64,000 bases of DNA. It comes from Kappaphycus alvarezii (lineage: Eukaryota; Rhodophyta; Florideophyceae; Gigartinales; Solieriaceae). The notes beneath the pieces were generated by a model, which ran no database searches, was not told the origin of the DNA, and worked only from the letters and a program-made list of their open reading frames with translations. The DNA lies in NCBI GenBank assembly GCA_002205965.3, contig NADL03000762.1, positions 124,001 through 188,000 of the forward strand. Direction: 5' to 3'. The translations under genes were made by a program, and so were the position numbers. Of the stretch, positions 35,276 to 47,364 are shown piece after piece. Each line of letters opens with the position of its first letter. Within the stretch, counting starts at the first letter, position 1.

Positions 35276-36241
35276 TTAAGAGGCTTGAAATCTTTCAAAC
35301 CAGTTAACTTTGCGCTTTCCAGTGTTCTTAGTTTTCCGTCCTCTTGGTTGAGGTATTGCCATAGGAATCTGAAGATTCTGGTCCGCTGCAACCATGCGCT
35401 TGGTCGCTTCTTTCACTTCGGATATTGCAAACGGAGCAGGAAATCGAAGATATGTTGTTATTTTGCGATTTACAAGTGCTTTTAAGATATATCTTCGCAA
35501 TAAATCGGCAGAGATTAAAAGATACGTATTTTTTGCAAAGAACAGCAACAACATGAAAACAAGGTAGATCACTTCCAGTTCGGCTATATGCAAAGCATGT
35601 AGGAGGTTTGTGGTATTCTCGACTTAAGATCACGTGTTGCAACACTGTTCCATCATTGATACTCCTCACTGTGGCTTACATTTGAGTGGTACCGTCGAGC
35701 CACTTCACTGTTCCTTGACGTACTTTGGAGTGTTGAATGGGCTCAGCTAGAATGATCTGAACGTTTGGGGGTACTAGATCGCTTGATACCCACGCTGATG
35801 ATTGGTGACGTTGAAAAGCATCACTTTGAGACAAGAACACCCGCTCCAACATTTTCTGAGGTTCCACAGACTGTATATGATTCCATGCAGTGGCAGAAAT
35901 ACCACTTTCAGCTCGTTGGGACGTAGTAATTGTGTCCTGGATACCATAGCATGCACTCGTTCTGATGCTGAATGTACTTGTTCAGTTTCCATCTAGAGTG
36001 ATGAGGCTGTCAGTCGAAAACTGTAGTTGCACTACAGTCATTCTTCCTGCAGACCGTCCTAGCTCTCTCTTAGAGTCTGCTCAACTCTCACTCCCTCAAG
36101 CACTCCTAAATTAGCAGTGTCTGCACGGATCAACTTCTCAAACCTCCACCTGCCCTTTAGAGCCATACCCACCTGGAACTTCACAGGAATGAATTGTGAG
36201 GGCTTCCGGGTTAGAGCAGCGACGGATTCACTTCGCAGCAA
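35276..36241 (-). pseudogene. MULE-like transposase relic with SWIM-type zinc finger
   Basis: In order on the minus strand: SQFIPVKFQVGMALKGRWRF, similar to the N-terminal DNA-binding part of MULE/FAR1 proteins; PPNVQIILAEPIQHSKVRQG; then PTCFAYSRTGSDLPCFHVVA, where CxH in PCFHVVAV fits the second half of a SWIM zinc finger (the first CxC is degenerate). The tail is PFAISEVKEATKRMVAADQN and RKTKNTGKRKVNWFERFQAS. At least three frame changes are needed. The catalytic DDE core is missing between the first two blocks. Confidence 0.55.
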
Positions 36242-36387
36242 AGCTCGAGCTCTCTCCAGTTCCCAGTTCGTACTCGCCTTTTTCTGTTCCTGTCGACTTT
36301 GCAGTCCCTCAATGGGAGAAATATTTTATAGGATCTCTCTTGTCTCTCAGCGTATGGGATACGTCCCTGCATTATCCACTTCATCTT

Positions 36388-38150
36388 CTATATTATCAGG
36401 GACGTATGTATCCATCCCAAACCTCTCATACTCAACAGGCTGCGTGCTTTGAGAGGAACTACCTGTAAAGATTGTTCTGGAGAGAGATCTTCATTTTCGT
36501 CCTCCTCCAGGTCTTCACTCTCTTCTGACCCTCCCTGTCCAACCTCATAATCATCCATGTCTCCTGTTTTGATATGTGTAACATCTGGTATCACAAATTC
36601 ACTCTGAGGGAGTACGTTGTCCCTCTGCGAACCTAAGTTATCCCTCTTTGGATCTGCATCATCCCTCTGCAAACCTACAGCTTTAGGTACCTCATCATCC
36701 CGAGCGGGAATATCATGCTGCCCCCTGGTTTCTCCTCTTATTTCATTTTATGTGGGTTTTATGTATTCATCTTCTGCCATGTTCTTCATTATGTCCTCAA
36801 AAATGTCCCGAACATCATTGTCCACATCCATCTGTACTGTATTTGAATCTGGATCAACGTGCGGATCTGCAAAAATAACTTTAGGCGCGGATTTGTCACG
36901 TCCATCTTCTGCTCACCTGCGCGCACGCATAGATTTACGTTCACCACACTGTCTTTCACGACGCTCCTGTGCCTTATATTCCTGCTCTGCCCAGTGAACT
37001 TGAGAACGTCGCCTGTTATATTTTTCTCTCCTTTGTTGGTGTAAAATGTGAGCTTTTGTTGGGCGACAGTTCCCATCGCCATCTACATCCACACGTTGGC
37101 TGCCCTTGTCCTTTCTCATCCTAGCACATTCGGTTGTTTCCTCATCTCCCCTCCTACTTTGAGTGTCAGAGGATAAGTTCTTGGATCCCTGCATGGCGGC
37201 ATTTCCATCTTGCAGATCTTCGCTTGCATGTTCCATGTCCCCCTGCTCGGACAAATCATCTACGCCGTGTTTCTGACTCCGACTCGCATCTTCTCTGTGC
37301 ATAGTATCCTTTCCCTTCTTTTCAATACCACGCCCAGCCCACTCCTTCTCCCAGCCGCCACGTACCGTACCCTCTCTCTCAGGACCATATCCAACATCCA
37401 ACCCCCTCTTCATGATGTCGATGTCTCCTCCGTTCCTTTTCATTACCACAACCAGCCTCCTCGTCACCATGATCACAGGAAGTAACTTTTTTGCATCTTC
37501 ACTTGAAGATGGTAGAAATCTACGTCCTCGCTCAAGCCCCTTGTTATGACCACCACTTCCAAGTTCTCCACCATCTTGTCTTCTACGCCCAGTTTCCTCC
37601 TAATTACTAGCTCCCATATTGCCTTGACGACTATGCTCACACTCACCACGGTCACTACCACCCTCATCATTGCTGGGCAAAACCCAACTCAAATTACCAT
37701 ATCCTGCTCCTATCCCTTGGACAGGTCTACAGTCCCGCGAAGGAACAGATCTAAAGCACGTTTCCCTCTCACTAATCCTCTGAATTTCCTCTATAAGACG
37801 TTTTTTTCGACTTCGAGCCGATCTTCCCGCGATCCTTGCTTGTTCATCTTCCTCCTCCTCTGCGTTGCCAATTTCTCAGCGAATCTAATTATTTGCTCTG
37901 AACCTGCTTCATTTTCAGGGGTAAACTCAGCATCAAATTGTTTGTTAAGCGACTAGTTCCGAGAAACCTCACCTGCTCTTTCTCCCTCACGCTCTCCGAC
38001 TAGAAAATATAAGAGATTTTCCTTCTCAGATGGTTCCAAACTGTATACTACCTCTGATAAAATCACGAAACTAGATATGGGTCTTTCTTCAATTTCTTCG
38101 AACGATACTTCATTCTCCACCTGAGACTTGGCCCTGGAGAGAATCTGCAT
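36388..38150 (-). pseudogene. Charged, low-complexity protein of unknown function, broken
   Basis: Readable pieces follow each other on the minus strand with frame changes: KSQVENEVSFEEIEERPISS; FTPENEAGSEQIIRFAEKLA; a Gly/Asp/Arg-rich middle; CRPTKAHILHQQRREKYNRR; then acidic SNTVQMDVDNDVRDIFEDIM and EESEDLEEDENEDLSPEQSL. I recognise no family. A DGDGNC word resembles the OTU active-site motif, but what follows does not, so I do not call OTU. It directly precedes the MULE-like relic on the same strand and may be its N-terminal part or a second protein of that element. Confidence 0.4.
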
Positions 38151-40765
38151 TGCACAGCTTGACTCACGTTGTTAATGAGGAGTTCCACGTGAAAACTTGT
38201 CCGGATGGACAAGAATGAATAGGCGACGATGCCGACACATAATGTTTGGGACCGTTCGGCGTTCCGCATACTTTACAGAGGGAGAAGGTTACATTAAGAA
38301 TACATCGAGAACAGGGGTTAAATTGTTCTCAATGGTGCTAAAAGGTCGGAGAGCCTGGCGACCATTCAACAGTAACTGCCTCATGTTAGCAAAAAAGATA
38401 TGAATTATGTTCTTAGTGTGGTGATTGAATCAGAGAGCGACAAGAAATGAGTTGGGTTGGGGATCGGGGATTCGTTGGGAGATGTTATCTCTGTGTGAGC
38501 TCTGGAGGATTATCTCGAAATTTCTGCTTTTTACAAATTTTTACATGTAATGCTTTAGTGTCAAAACAAGTTTGTAATTAGTTTAGCTTGCATACTGTAC
38601 ATGGTGACATTTTCAGTGTCCGTTAAGGTTATCGGTATCCCGAATAGGTATCTCTTTGGATTCAATCGTATCATTTCTCATGGAGACTTTATTAAAACTG
38701 TTCTTTCGCATTGTGACCGGTAGTGGACATAAAGCTCTAGTGTATTGGCGCATGGTGACACAATGCTCCTGTACATCTATATATGCTTTACCATTTTTTT
38801 TCATATGACATCAAAAGAAATCAATGTTTACCCCCAGAAATTAGATTTGTTACCATCAGATTCCCGCTTATCCGAAACATTTTTCGCATTTGATAAAATT
38901 TTAAAAAATTTTTCGTTTCCAAATTTTACTTTCCAGATACCGTGCACGAATCCTGTATCATCGCGTATTTTACGAACTGTGTTGAAGAACTTTTTTCGCA
39001 ATCGGAGATTAATCTCTGAATTTATACGACGCCACCTAGCGATCTCGACGTCTTCTTTCGATTAGTTCTTCACTTACTTCTCTTTCATGCAAGACCTATT
39101 GCATTTTCGCTCTTAATTTGTGTACAATTACTTCAGCTCCATTAGTATATGCAAACATAGACGAGTATGTTACCAAGCGCATTGGCTACACTCCAGCCTC
39201 CTGCTCGCTTAGTGCATAGTTCTCAGCAAAAAAACGACTATTTGTATATGTAACGACCCGGAATTGATTTTCAGGAATTATGCGCCTAACTTCAGCAAAA
39301 TATTTTTGGAAGCATCAAACGCATTTCAAGATGAATGAAAGGACTAAAAACAATCATGTACAGGTACACTTCATACCAAATTTGGCAAAGCTGTCAGCTT
39401 TATTATATAACTATATATTTTACCAACCAGTTGACTTGTTCACCAATACTTTTCTGCTGCACAACTATAGGGAATTTTTTTATGAAACCATATATCCAAA
39501 CACTTACTCTACAGCCTGCCAACTTTAGATACTTACCATAGCTGTAGTGGTTGATAAAACCGTTGCCGTGAAGAGTAACCCCGTTGGATCCATTCTATTC
39601 CTTCTGGGACACATCCATCATGATGCGTAACTTCTCCAGCTTTATCTTCCGAGTTGCTTCCCGCTTTTTCTGAGACCCTGGCATTTATCTTATCCCGCAT
39701 ACTTTTTATTGCAGAATGGAGAGGGTGCCTTTTCTATGCGTAGTTACCAAATATACGGTCGAAAGGGACAAATCAATTACTTAATTACCTTTGATTTGAT
39801 TTCATTATTATTACTATAGGTCTATATTACATTAAGGAACAGTATCAAATACTCAATATACCCAAATTGTTGTCTGTACCTCTGCAATTACATTCTTTAC
39901 AACTAAAAGAATTTATTTGCGTAAGAATTGACAACGTTACCAATTTTCGCAAATAATTTTTCAGAAAATTGGCAATTCAACGGCCCATCCATGAAAATCT
40001 TAAAAAATATGTTCATTCCAAACAATTACAATATTTGAGTAGTTCTCGACAGTAATTTCAGGGAGTGAGTCTTATCGAGGGTAAGTGGGGTTTCTATAGT
40101 ACGTTTTCTGAGCGATGAATGGTACTGGTTGGAAATGTGGGGTGGTTTAATATTTGAGAGATATCTTCGGGTGTGGCCCGAATTATATCGTACTCTACAT
40201 TGGTTTTTATGCCCAAAAAATTAGCTACCCGACTAAAGTAGGGCCGGTAATTCTCCAGGAAATATGGAATACAGTGTCTGAGCTTACATTTTGGAGCTAG
40301 ATGGGTGATAAATATTAGGCGAGTTCACTAGTGCACCGGATATTATTGGAATAGCAAAATTGGACTAGATGACGGTGCTGAGGCGCTGGCAGCTGGTAGC
40401 TGCGACTGCGAACAACCTCCGTGGAGGTGCTATGGCGGCGTAAATGGCCCGCAATAGATCGTTCAGAAAATGGGATGCTAAGCGGAGGAGGGCCTAGTCA
40501 ATTGAAAGCAAGGGGTTGGAATTGAAAAAGAATGTCGCACCGATGGCCTTTCTGGAATTCGAGCACACAACGTACCAGCTTGTGTTCGAGGTCACGGATC
40601 TTTTCCCGGTGCTTGCAGTCCGCTACGCCATCTGCTTTCTGTGAGGCCTTCATGCGGGTTGCCGACTCGAAGGGCTATAAGATAGTGATACCACCGCCGA
40701 GTGGGCGAGGTTGCGGCAGTATGGCGATAGCCAGGGGAAAGACTAAGATATTCGCAGGATAGAGC
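38151..40765. other. No recognised gene
   Basis: Mostly AT-rich DNA up to 40.1 kb. Near 40.52 kb one frame gives VAPMAFLEFEHTTYQLVFEV, which looks coding but is isolated and unrecognised. Confidence 0.35.
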
Positions 40766-41408
40766 CTAGCCGCTGACGAAAAGCGGCGCCTCAATCTTGT
40801 AGTCGCTACCGTCGGCTCGCATAACGTGCGTGACAAGGGCGTTACGCACGGATTTATGGCGTGTTAGGCCGCCGATTCCGGTAGGGCAGAAGTTTGCTTC
40901 GTGCTTGCCTTGCGATTCCATGGGATTTTGGTAGTACAGAGAGATGAAAAGCAGGGGGTCGAGGTAAAAAGGTAGGCCGAGGTGCCTTTGGAGCACTGCA
41001 TTTCATGTTTGGGTCCCGGAGGGAGGAGGCGGGGTGCACATTAAGGAAGGCCGCAGCGGGTCTGAGGAGAAAGTCTTGGCCCCGGACGCGGAGCAAGATG
41101 TCTTTCTCCTTATGCTAGGAGATGATTGGCCTCCCAGTCAGCGCCACGCCAATGGACACAGGATCCTGTGCGTTTTTACTCACCATCTTAAGTGTAGATT
41201 TGGTGTTTCGTGTAGACGCATCAAGCACAATGGGGTCAGGGTCTCCGAAGGCTGCAGGGTCCTGTGATACAGCCCACAAAAGCATAACAGAGTAGAAATC
41301 CTTGATCAAAGAAGGAACGCCAGTCTGCAGCGCACGGAAAATATGAAAGATCTGCAGTCCGGGAAGAGGAATATGGAGTTGTGCGCTCCCGATCATGTGT
41401 TGCTTCAA
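40766..41408 (-). pseudogene. Unrecognised, apparently coding fragment
   Basis: Two minus-strand frames look protein-like and follow each other: LPGLQIFHIFRALQTGVPSL with SVMLLWAVSQDPAAFGDPDP, and after a frame change KHEANFCPTGIGGLTRHKSV followed by RNALVTHVMRADGSDY. The composition is better than chance and GC-richer than the surroundings. I do not recognise the family; a mobile-element protein is likely from context. Confidence 0.3.
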
Positions 41409-42259
41409 TTATGCTGGCAGCGGTAATTTGATGGAGGAGGCCGATTTAACCGAAAACATGTCCGCGAGTTGGATAAAAAAGTAGTATTATTATTAAAGTT
41501 TCCTATCCTGCTCCAAAACTCTAATTAGCAAAAAACATTACCTCCGTTTATCATCTAAAAACATATTACTATGTGTTTAAATGCTATGCTGACGTCTTCT
41601 GAACTGCTGACTGAGCCGCACACGACGATGCTCACTGGAGCACCCCAATATACGCCTGCCTCTCTCAGCAGTGTCACCAGCAATACTGACCAGCCTGTTC
41701 CGCAACATGCAAACATTTTAACGGCGAGGCTCTCGCAACGGATACTAATCCATATATAAGTTTGCTAAAAAGACCGAACATAAAGGAAGGACCATAAATT
41801 GATTCTGGCCAATGTCACTTTTGGGAAAACAGCGCCCACTGGACACAGAAACGGCCCAAATAACTTTCAACAATTATGCGGTTCTCGCCAACTTTGCGGT
41901 TATACTGTTCGTCTTTCAGGGAAAGTACCCATATCTGCGGCTTCTCCTTAAGACGTATGGCCCAAACTTTTTCCAGGGCCACTTGGTAGTTCTTTTCAAC
42001 TAGAAAACTCCCAGCATTTGTAGTAGCGAAGCTTAGTGGTGGCTAGGCGTGGTGGCCGCCAGGTCTAGTGGTGGTGAGGCTTGAAGGTGACAGGTCGTCG
42101 GGGTGGCGAGGCGTGGAAGTGTAGTGCTCGGGGTGATCGGTGTGATGGTAGTGTTTGGGGTGTTGTTTGCGCCCGGGTTCTGGCCTGAATCCTTCTTCAC
42201 ACCTCTTTATCTATAAATCTCAGAAAAATCAACTGCAAAGATAGTGCTAGAAATTTAAA

Positions 42260-42610
42260 TTACACGTACAGTATTTTCCCCCAGTTTTCATGCCTACCGC
42301 ACTGTTTCACAGCGTAGAGTTCACAATCTATGGCCCAGAGATATGCACAGTACAGTACATGGCTCTTGCGAAGCAATTGATCCACCCCAGAATCCATGCG
42401 GAATATTTGGCAGTGGTCGTATTCAGAGATTCTTCGGAGATTTTTCGGAGTTTCCATGCTGCGCCGATGAATGCGCTTCATTAAAATATTCTAGACTGTT
42501 CCCGCGTTGCGCCCTAGTACTTCGGCGATCGCTCGCACTGGGACTTGTTCCCTCCTCATGGCTATGATCTGTCCCTTCTCGAAGTTGTTGAGGTATTTTC
42601 CTTTTTGCAT
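42260..42610 (-). pseudogene. Tc1/mariner-like transposase N-terminus
   Basis: From the ATG at 42610 the frame reads GKYLNNFEKGQIIAMRREQV and PVRAIAEVLGRNAGTV, a Tc1-type helix-turn-helix (FEKGQI ... IA..LGR). It is cut by a TAG, then continues NLRRISEYDHCQIFRM, resembling the second helix-turn-helix. No DDE catalytic domain follows, so this is a 5' fragment. Confidence 0.6.
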
Positions 42611-43057
42611 GCCTACTCTGAATTAAAACTGGTCAGAACTACTCTAGAGACAACTACAAGGCAGTCATGTTCTTCTTTTAAATAGGATTTATAGTATATT
42701 GTTAGTGCTTTAACGCAAACATAGTATGCATGCTAAGTTACTCAGTCATTTACATAAATGGCTGCCTCTAATGCTATTACACAAACTCATTGAACAATCG
42801 CTAAATAATTCGAAATAGATTTCTTCTTCATAAAATTTGATAATAACTATTTCAACGATTGAATAAAACGCACAGTTTTCAGTAGATCTGATAACTGTTG
42901 GTGAATTTCAAAATATGGTGGTCTTATAAGAAACCACTTGATAATTGTGCATTTCCTCGATCTTCACAAACCTATATAGTCGTCTTGAACAGACCTATCT
43001 GTACCTCACTACCATGCAGATTTTCCATTCTAATTCCCGTATTGTTCTGCCCTAATT

Positions 43058-43990
43058 ATGGCAACTGCCTCCTCCATTCAAGCTGCAAGAGCTCTTCTTC
43101 TACTTTCCGATGGTGCAGTTGAGAGACAAACCGAACTTCAGCAATATGCTTCCTCTTCTGACGATGCCGATTTTTCTGATGAAGACTCAAGTAGTGGCGC
43201 CCCTATCTTTGATCAATTCTACAAAAGTAGTGGCTTTCAGTCGATTGTTGAAATGATCAACTTCGATCCCGCTCAGTGCAATACTATTTGGCAGACTTTC
43301 GAGAAATACATCAAGGAACTGTACAATGGCGGTCGGGGTCTGGAATGTGCTGAAAATCCTAAAGATGTTTTATTCATGACTCTACCTTTTTGAAAGCACG
43401 GTGGGCAGTGGGACTTCCTTGCAAAGATGTTTGGCATGAGAGTACCTTCCTTCGAGTGCATGATCTGGTGGTTCATTTATATCATTTCTGAATTCATGTA
43501 TGAACACTTTGTCGAGTATCAGGCAAAGAAGTAGACAATGACCGAAATGGTAAGGAAGAATTCTCTGTTTCAAAACTACACGATAGCTCGCTCCGCAATC
43601 TATTTGGCATTGCAGATGTAGAGTCATTCATCCCAAGAAAAAGCCGGTACATGGAGTCCTAACACACCCAAAAATGGTTTTCAATCGTCACATTTCACGC
43701 GACCACATCATCGTGAAAAATTTCTTTGGAAAGATGAGCTGTTTGTAGACTGTGATTTCGTAAAAGCCAAAGTGGGTAGAAACTTCATACGACAAGAAGT
43801 TTAGGCCTTTTGTTGCTCTAAATAACTTTCACATATTCAACAACCCGCTCCGTGCAGAACAGAGCAAACGTTTTAGGAAAATAAAGAATCGATGGTACTA
43901 CATCGACGATATTCAAATTGAAAACTGTCGGCAGATTCAAGGTAGTACACGGAGAAGCGCCACCGCCGTGTTCAAATTCAATTTCGTCGG
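43058..43990 (+). pseudogene. Harbinger/DDE_Tnp_4-like transposase with internal deletion
   Basis: Starts at the ATG at 43058 with an Ala/Ser-rich stretch, then SGFQSIVEMINFDPAQCNTI. After a TGA comes KHGGQWDFLAKMFGMRVPSF, IISEFMYEHFVEYQAKK and TEMVRKNSLFQNYTIARSA, the typical N-terminal half. The C-terminal end is NRHISRDHIIVKNFFGKMSC, SYDKKFRPFVALNNFHIFNN and PLRAEQSKRFRKIKNRWYYI. The catalytic middle is almost absent and the Glu expected in IVENFFG is Lys. It is not the same family copy as the element at 8.8-9.9 kb. Confidence 0.75.
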
Positions 43991-45535
43991 GCATCCCTCT
44001 CTAAAACATAACATCATTAGAACTTTCTCTTAATTCTCCATTAGGTTGTCTTTTCAGTGAAAGTACACTTGAATTGAACTTTCCTTGCTTTTTTTCTGAA
44101 AATAGAAGTGAAATATCTCGCAATTAATGTATTTTTACCTGTACTCTAGTCCTTTGCCTTCAACATACTTCATTGTTTACGTTATATTTAAGTAATAATT
44201 AACTGTTTCGTTTGTTGCTGGGTTGTCTACAACTATCACACTTGGCAATATTTTAGCAATAAATTCTAGGGAGCCACCCGTGAGGTCACCAGCATCTTTT
44301 TTCCCTGGATGACGAATTTTTTAGCATTTTTATGGAATGGTAGCTATACCATCGCTGCGCAATGTGAGATTTGCGACTTATAAACTAGCTAATTTTTAGC
44401 GCCAGTTACCATTGATCTGCTAGGGAGAACGCTTCAAACGTAAGAACGGATATCTAAGGGGGGAAGGGTGATCAACCCCGCATCATCGGGAATCAGTATA
44501 CCGTATGCAATGTAGCGTATGCTTATATAGACAATTAATTTATAACCTCATTATGTTTTAAAGAACATGCTTCGTCCAGTGATTTCAGAGGTGCAAAATG
44601 ATTAAATGAACGGATTTTATTTCTGGACCTGAAACGAATCTTATATTTGTCATAAATATCATTAAAATTTTCAATGTTCATGTGTTTCTGTAACTGCTGT
44701 ACACATACCATTTCTAGTGTCACTTTTGAGATGCCTTACTGTACGGGTTAACTACAGCCCGAAGCTTGTGCAGAAAAATCAACCCGTCAAGTAAAGAATC
44801 GAGTATTTGCGCAAGTAAAGGATCTTTGCGCATGAACGCAGTAACTGCGGTGGGGACCCATTGTTTGCTTTCCCAGAATGTCGCACAATCTTACTCAGTG
44901 GTGCTTCATGGAAACGCCCACTTTGACGTACGAGACAACAATCACAGCCAGTTGCTGCAAGGTTATATTTTAGTGATCTCGAGATGATTTTACTTGATAT
45001 CACGTTGTAACCTTGGGCAAATCCGAAATTCGAAGCATCGATCATCTACCGCCCTGAACTCCTGAACAGACTCAAGTTCTGGTTTGTACGGAGAATTACG
45101 TTTGCTAAACGGGACGTTTGGCAACGTGACCCCATTCGGGAGAAGGCGTCGGGACATACAGAATAGTTAGACAGGACGCGGCGAGAAATCGTTCCAAAAC
45201 CACCCGCTACAACCGCCCGCAATTTTATTTTCTTTCTACCATTCTTGGCTTTCCGACACAGGAGTTGTAGTTGGCGTTCTCGGGAATTTTGTTTAATTTG
45301 GAAGGGTTCCTGCAGTGTGTTTAGTGTGGTGCAAATAAGGGATCTGTTTTTCTTCTTCCTGGCCAGCTGCACCTCTAGGAGCTGTATAGAGGATATGATC
45401 ATCTCATGCGTTGCCTGCATGGAACCCACATGATCAACCGAAATATTCGCGAAGTCAACCTTCTCGCATAGACCTCGCAAAAACTGCTCGTCATCCTAAG
45501 GTAGAGACACGCCGTGGTCTTCACCGCACAAGGCT
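43991..45535. other. No recognised gene
   Basis: Two overlapping minus-strand open frames (45046-45480 and 45399-45671) contain basic and helical stretches but no motif I know. The remainder is AT-rich without signal. Confidence 0.35.
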
Positions 45536-46003
45536 GGACATTCAGGCAATGGGAAGCGGCTGAGGGACCAACCTTGATTTTACCCTCATGAATCCCCTCG
45601 CTCCGTCCAACCGGAGAGTGATGTCCTTCAATCTGGATGCGACGCGAGATAAAAAGTAGAAAAGATATCAATCTTTTATCGCGACCTCCACCAGAGGTGG
45701 GCTCGTGTCAGTGCCAATACTGATGGCATAAAGTTCTTCTCAATCTTTGCTCTTGGAGGTTGGCACCCGGATGCATGCGCTCCGCTTGATGACGTGGTAG
45801 GGAACGTGGCCGTTAGGGCAATTGAGACCCACGGGAAGGTTCTGGGAGTTTTGGTGCAAAGTCACGCTGCAGCAGCTGTCATGTCCAATGTAGTCTGTGT
45901 GATGGCTGGCCTTCAGGTGGCCTTTTAGCAACGCAGGTTTTCCGCCGGTTCTGAAATGTGTCGACATGCCTATTAGTAGATACTGAACGCATTAAACTTC
46001 TTC
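45536..46003 (+). pseudogene. LINE-like C-terminal relic, second copy
   Basis: Contains GACATTCAGGCAATGG, a block reading FTLMNPLAPSNRRVMSF, then one good frame: GIKFFSIFALGGWHPDACAP, LDDVVGNVAVRAIETHGKVL and HAAAAVMSNVVCVMAGLQVA, ending at a stop. The F.I.ALGGW...A pattern followed by an Ala-rich helix resembles the end of LINE-type RT proteins. The order of blocks equals that at 15.8-16.7 kb. Confidence 0.5.
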
Positions 46004-46012
46004 ACATTTGAA

Positions 46013-46224
46013 TGTACAGTACAGTACAGTACATTGCTCAAGCTATCCTGTCCCGAGCCCCGATGCGCATGGACGACGAGGTACATCCAGTTAGATCCTA
46101 GCCGTATAGTAAGACGTACGCATTCCTCATTAGATACTGACTGCATTGAACTTCTTTCCTCAAGAGAAAAACACCTAAACCTCTCCCCACACCAAACTAC
46201 TGTACTGTACTGTACACTACTGTA
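46013..46224. promoter_or_regulatory. GTACAGTAC clusters upstream of RRP8
   Basis: Two runs, GTACAGTACAGTACAGTACA at 46015 and TACTGTACTGTACTGTACAC at 46198, lie about 220-430 bp upstream of the RRP8 start. They may be promoter elements or a transposable microsatellite. Function is inference from position. Confidence 0.35.
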
Positions 46225-46444
46225 TCTATCAAGTCTGCGTAGCTCGTCACATGCTGAGTAAGAAATCGGCAATATGTACAACACGTGGCAACGTGTGCAG
46301 AATTTTAGTGTCACATTATTTCAAATTGCTTGTGCGTACAGTACCCCTACCGTCCCACGTCCTCGCAACTTTTCTTCGTGGAAACGAATCGCTCGCGTCA
46401 CGCAAAAGCACTCCATCGAAACGCTTTCAGTAACTCCCCGCGCC

Positions 46445-47364
46445 ATGAAAAGAAAAACCAAAGAACCGTCGCCACGGCGGGACGCGAAACCATTGGATGT
46501 TGCACACGCCACTCACACAAACTCTCACCTCCGTACTGCCATTACCAAGCGACGAAGCACGAAGACTCTTTCCTCTTTTCAGCGACGCCTTCAAAGCAGA
46601 CTGGACTCTGGCCACTTTCGCATGCTGAACGAGTCGATGTACACAACCACTGGTGCACAATCTCTTCAACTCATGAAGCAAAATCCGCATCTGTTCCAAC
46701 TTTATCACACGGGATATGCAGAACAGGTCAAACGATGGCCCAAAAACCCGCTGGATGTCATTATTCGGTACCTCAGTAGTCAGAGTGCATCAAAACGAAT
46801 AGCCGATCTGGGTTGCGGAGAGGCGCGACTTGCCAGGGAGGTTCCTCAACAACACGTCAAGTCTTTTGACCTTATCGCTGGGAATGACCACGTTGTTCAA
46901 TGTGATATTGCACACGTACCTCTGACCGATTCCAGCGTAGACATTGCGATTTTCTGTTTGTCTCTAATGGGCACTAACTACGGTGACTTTATACAAGAAG
47001 CTCGTCGCATTCTAGCTCCAAACGGACTCGTCATTATTGCGGAGGTCGCCTCCCGCTTTGAAAATCAGAACCCCACTGATTTTATTCGCGGCGTCGAGAG
47101 TGCAGGTTTCAGGACAGATAAAAACCACCCGCTGTCCAAGCATGGGTTGTCAGCCCCCGTCGGTGCTAGTCACACGAAACGGGGGCGGGTAAGAAGCGAA
47201 AACGAAAACAGGTGACAAACCAGCCTGACAACCATACTAACTCGGCATTCTTCCATATCTTTGCCTTCAGAAGCACGAAAAAGGAGATGGTCGAAAGCTC
47301 CGACAGGGATCAACCAACCACTAACCTTCCAAAACTGGCGGCGTGCGTCTACAAGAAGAGATGA
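46445..47364 (+). CDS. RRP8-type rRNA-processing protein, nucleolar 25S rRNA m1A methyltransferase
   Basis: RRP8 methylates an adenine of large-subunit rRNA in the nucleolus, using SAM. I chose the ATG at 46445 because it opens a basic, nucleolar-type N-terminus (MKRKTKEPSPRRDAK); an upstream in-frame ATG lies at 46274. Family blocks are clear: FRMLNESMYTTTGAQSLQLM, FQLYHTGYAEQVKRWPKNPL, motif I IADLGCGEARLA, CDIAHVPL, IFCLSLMGTNYGDF and IAEVASRFE. The main frame ends at 47215, but the family C-terminus appears in another frame: FFHIFAFRSTKKEMVE, then LAACVYKKR and TGA at 47362-47364. The switch falls at GGGGGCGGG (47181-47189) and needs one base, or loss of a 23-bp segment with GT...AG ends. 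An indel in the sequence is the likeliest cause, so the gene is probably intact in life. Confidence 0.9.

Noticed and set aside
37090-37130. OTU protease motif DGDGNC
   Set aside because: The following residues (RPTKAHILHQQRR) do not continue as an OTU helix and no catalytic His region is seen.
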